Source: an uncultured Spirochaetaceae bacterium
GTDB lineage: Bacteria > Spirochaetota > Spirochaetia > Sphaerochaetales > Sphaerochaetaceae
Length of the DNA stretch: 35,306 nt
Direction of reading: 5' to 3'
Assembly: GCA_945910645.1 (NCBI GenBank)
Contig: CAMDZB010000014.1
Span: forward strand, 1 to 35,306
Under the pieces are notes generated by a model, which made no database searches, had not been told where the DNA came from, and saw only the letters and a list, made by a program, of their open reading frames with translations. Below, in pieces: positions 33,229 through 35,306 of this stretch. A program made the translations under genes and the position numbers. Positions within the stretch are counted from its first letter, which is position 1; the number at the start of each line of letters is the position of its first letter.

Positions 33229-34166
33229 GCCTTCACCTTTCCCTCAAGTTTTGTACCAACAATCGATGGATAACCATTATAAAACGCCTTGTAATCCGTT
33301 TCAGCCTTACCCTGAAGCTGAAGTCTCTTTATATATAAGTATCCGCCATTTAAAGACACCTTTAGTCCGTTTTTCTTATCAAACTCTTTAACTATCCCCA
33401 AGTCGCTACTACTGGTCTCTGCATCCTGAAACGATGCTTCTGTTATTATCAGAACCTTGCCGTTAAATGTGCATCTCATGCGTGGAAAGACGACATACGC
33501 CCTTATCTTTCTCTCGATTATCTTGCCGTTTTCGGAAAAATCGATTAATCCCTCATCTTTTGAAATTAAACCGGAGTATGTTGGTGTTCCTTCCTGTTTT
33601 TTATACTCAAAGTCTGGGTAGCATTCAATGAACTTTTCAATTAAGTTTTTTGAGCGTCTCCTAATCTTATCAGATAGCGTGATGTAGTTATCAGAAAAAT
33701 CAATATCGACACTCTCCTTAAGGATTATATCCCCCTCATCCATTCCAAGCGATATAGTCTGCATAACGATATCAGTCTCTTCAAGGCCGTTAAGGATCGC
33801 ACTCTGAATTGGAGATGCCCCTCTGAACTGAGGAAGGCTTGATGGGTGAATGTTAAATGTGCCTCCCTTAAAGATAGAGAGGAACTTTTCGCCAAATATG
33901 CGTGAGAATGAGAATGAAATGAGCACATCATAGCCGTCTTTTTGGATCTCTTCACGCTCAGCCTTCAATAGGTGTTCAACCTCGTAGAATTTAACGCCAT
34001 TTTTTATCGCCCACTCTTGTATTTCATTAACCTTTACTTTTCGTCCGCTCTGTATCGATTTTGTTGTAAGAACGGCATCAGGATTGAGCGCATCAATCAC
34101 ATCAAGCGCAATCGAATCGTTTGATGCAAAGAGTACCTTAATCTTGCTTCCGTCCTTTCCTATCAT
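33225..34166 (-). CDS. fmt: Methionyl-tRNA formyltransferase
   Basis: Fmt formylates initiator Met-tRNA using 10-formyl-tetrahydrofolate. The 313-residue protein has FNIHPSSLPQFRGASPIQ (catalytic Asn105 and His107, and the SLLP-like loop, here SSLP), GMDEGDI with Asp143, and a C-terminal tRNA-binding domain with KIRAYVVFPRMRCTFNGK. The family's SLLP motif reads SSLP, a mild change. It overlaps def upstream and the patatin gene downstream, each by 4 bp (ATGA). The length is normal. Confidence 0.95.
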   Translation of the reverse strand: MIGKDGSKIKVLFASNDSIALDVIDALNPDAVLTTKSIQSGRKVKVNEIQEWAIKNGVKFYEVEHLLKAEREEIQKDGYDVLISFSFSRIFGEKFLSIFKGGTFNIHPSSLPQFRGASPIQSAILNGLEETDIVMQTISLGMDEGDIILKESVDIDFSDNYITLSDKIRRRSKNLIEKFIECYPDFEYKKQEGTPTYSGLISKDEGLIDFSENGKIIERKIRAYVVFPRMRCTFNGKVLIITEASFQDAETSSSDLGIVKEFDKKNGLKVSLNGGYLYIKRLQLQGKAETDYKAFYNGYPSIVGTKLEGKVKA

Positions 34167-34678
34167 ATGAGCTTTAAACCCTTAAGTAGGCGCTTGTTTT
34201 TACGCCTGAACTCAGAGAGTGCCTCACGCTCCTCATCATCACTTAGGTGTGATATAAAAGTCTTTCCGTTAAGATGATCATTTTCGTGTTGGATTGCACG
34301 TGCAAGCAGTCCGTCAGCCTTAACTATAAAACTACGGCCATTAACATCCTTTGCAGAAACTGTGACGCGTGATGGACGATAAATATCCCTAAATACGTTT
34401 GGAAACGACAAACATCCTTCGTTGTATGGAACGTTATCATCACTTGTCTCTATAATCTCGGGATTGATGAATGCAAGCCTTTCACCTTTTGTTCTTGTAT
34501 CTATAACAAATATCCTCTTATCAACGCCAACCTGATTTGCAGCAAGCCCCACGCCGTTGTAATTATCCATAGTTTCGAACATCTCTTTTATAAAACTCTT
34601 AAGCTCGTCGTCAAACTTTGTTACAGGAGAGAGCGTCTTACTCAAAAGCGGATCTGAACCGTATACCATATTCAACAT
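34163..34678 (-). CDS. def: Peptide deformylase
   Basis: Def removes the N-formyl group from nascent proteins. The 171 residues hold all three motifs: GVGLAANQVG (42-51), EGCLSFP with metal-ligand Cys89, and QHENDHL with His131, catalytic Glu132 and His135. The length and N-terminal region are typical. No Shine-Dalgarno precedes the ATG; TATAAT sits 6 nt upstream, implying a leaderless message. It heads the operon def, fmt, patatin 1, patatin 2. Confidence 0.96.
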   Translation of the reverse strand: MLNMVYGSDPLLSKTLSPVTKFDDELKSFIKEMFETMDNYNGVGLAANQVGVDKRIFVIDTRTKGERLAFINPEIIETSDDNVPYNEGCLSFPNVFRDIYRPSRVTVSAKDVNGRSFIVKADGLLARAIQHENDHLNGKTFISHLSDDEEREALSEFRRKNKRLLKGLKLI

Positions 34679-34684
34679 AGTTTA

Positions 34685-34690
34685 ATTATA
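34685..34690 (-). promoter_or_regulatory. -10 box of the def-fmt-patatin operon (leaderless layout)
   Basis: Perfect TATAAT on the minus strand, then TAAACT (6 nt) and the def ATG at 34678. A weak TTCAAT at 34708-34713 is 17 nt upstream. Confidence 0.65.
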
Positions 34691-34759
34691 TGAAACTCCA
34701 TGAAAAAATTGAATTTAGAACGCGTAAAAAATTTGTATTTTTGGATCTTCTGTCAAATT

Positions 34760-35306
34760 CTATTGATGCGAGTGTATTTTTTCAAAGTTGTATGCAGACT
34801 CACACATGTCGTAAACTGTCCTTTTTGCACTCCATGAGAGTAGTAGTTTTGCTTTCTCTGCAGAAGCATACGATACTGCAATATCGCCTTTTCGTCTCTC
34901 TCCGTAGACTGCCTTACACTTTCCGCCTGTGATCTTGTTAAACGTGTCAAGAAGCTCTTTTACACTCACGCCCTCACCTCGTCCAAGGTTTATAGCGCAT
35001 GGGTTCTCAGGAAGCGTTTCTATCCTCTCAAGCGCAGCAACATGGCCTTCTGCTATGTCCATAACGTGGATAAAATCCCTAATACAGGTGCCATCCTTAG
35101 TGTCGTAATCACTGCCAAATACTGTGAGAACGTCAAGCTTCCCTGTGGCAACGCGGGTCATATACGGCATGAGGTTATTAGGACGCCCATTTGGATTTTC
35201 ACCAATGAGCCCACTTTCGTGTGCTCCAACTGGGTTAAAGTACCTTAAAAGTACTGATCTAAACTTTGGATTTGCTTTTGAGATGTCGCTAAGGATCTTT
35301 TCAATC
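34760..35306 (-). CDS. galE: UDP-glucose 4-epimerase, 3' part (start outside window)
   Basis: The frame is open to the window edge, so about the last 180 residues are visible. They match GalE: LLRYFNPVGAHESGLIGE, NGRPNNLMPYM, VFGSDYDTKDGTCIRDFIHVMDIAEGHVAAL, then AINLGRGEGVSVKELL and the closing segment. The enzyme interconverts UDP-glucose and UDP-galactose for envelope polysaccharides. The catalytic Ser/Tyr-x3-Lys and the NAD loop lie upstream, outside the window. The stop is 81 bp before def, which has its own promoter, so the two are probably separate units. Confidence 0.95.
   Translation of the reverse strand, partial: IEKILSDISKANPKFRSVLLRYFNPVGAHESGLIGENPNGRPNNLMPYMTRVATGKLDVLTVFGSDYDTKDGTCIRDFIHVMDIAEGHVAALERIETLPENPCAINLGRGEGVSVKELLDTFNKITGGKCKAVYGERRKGDIAVSYASAEKAKLLLSWSAKRTVYDMCESAYNFEKIHSHQ

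Overview
This AT-rich window reads as a compact stretch of chromosome from a diderm bacterium. The best guess is a spirochaete-like lineage (Spirochaetota). Evidence for two membranes is a pair of patatin outer-membrane barrel proteins ending in Trp, a lipoprotein and Lgt. The long glyA form, with an insert near residues 129-160, resembles the spirochaete/chlamydial type. The species-level assignment is inference. Most genes are housekeeping, packed in short operons with 4-bp stop/start overlaps, and several convergent pairs overlap at their 3' ends. I see no CRISPR array, insertion sequence, prophage or integrase.

Layout. 1-430: 3' part of an FMN adenylyltransferase (FAD synthetase) gene. 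416-3339 (-): two uncharacterised genes, one membrane-anchored. 3467-7753 (+): UPF0371/DUF1846 protein, lgt, purine nucleoside phosphorylase and a zinc dehydrogenase, all with overlapping ends. 7743-9179 (-): chagasin-like lipoprotein, then an alpha/beta esterase. 9180-9517: the only gene-free gap over 300 bp, with degenerate 12-bp repeats. 9518-11798 (+): mnmA variant and pcnB. 11872-12742 (-): rpmE with terminator, then pgsA. 12888-14412 (+): tRNA-Leu(GAG) and a sodium:amino-acid symporter. 14453-18754 (-): adk, infA, glyA, rsfS and an N-acyl-D-amino-acid deacylase-like amidohydrolase. 18825-20962 (-): YugP-type metallopeptidase and a PLP decarboxylase. 21043-23256 (+): fused rlmKL. 23228-28010 (-): dihydropyrimidinase-like amidohydrolase, beta-CASP ribonuclease, APC permease and a stand-alone riboflavin kinase. 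28176-28350 (-): tRNA-Ile2(CAU) and tRNA-Thr(CGU). 28399-34678 (-): def, fmt and two type Vd patatin autotransporters. 34760-35306 (-): 3' part of galE.

The points most worth following up are these. First, a recurrent promoter layout in which the -10 box sits 6 nt before the start codon (mnmA, def, yugP, rlmKL, chagasin gene), which implies leaderless mRNAs for operon-first genes. Second, the two halves of the usual bifunctional RibF are encoded about 23 kb apart. Third, the MnmA homologue has a CxxC where the family normally has DxxC and lacks the second catalytic cysteine. Fourth, tandem type Vd autotransporters are translationally coupled to def-fmt. Fifth, the tRNA-Leu has a C-A mismatch in its acceptor stem. 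Sixth, there is an unrecognised two-gene operon at 416-3339.
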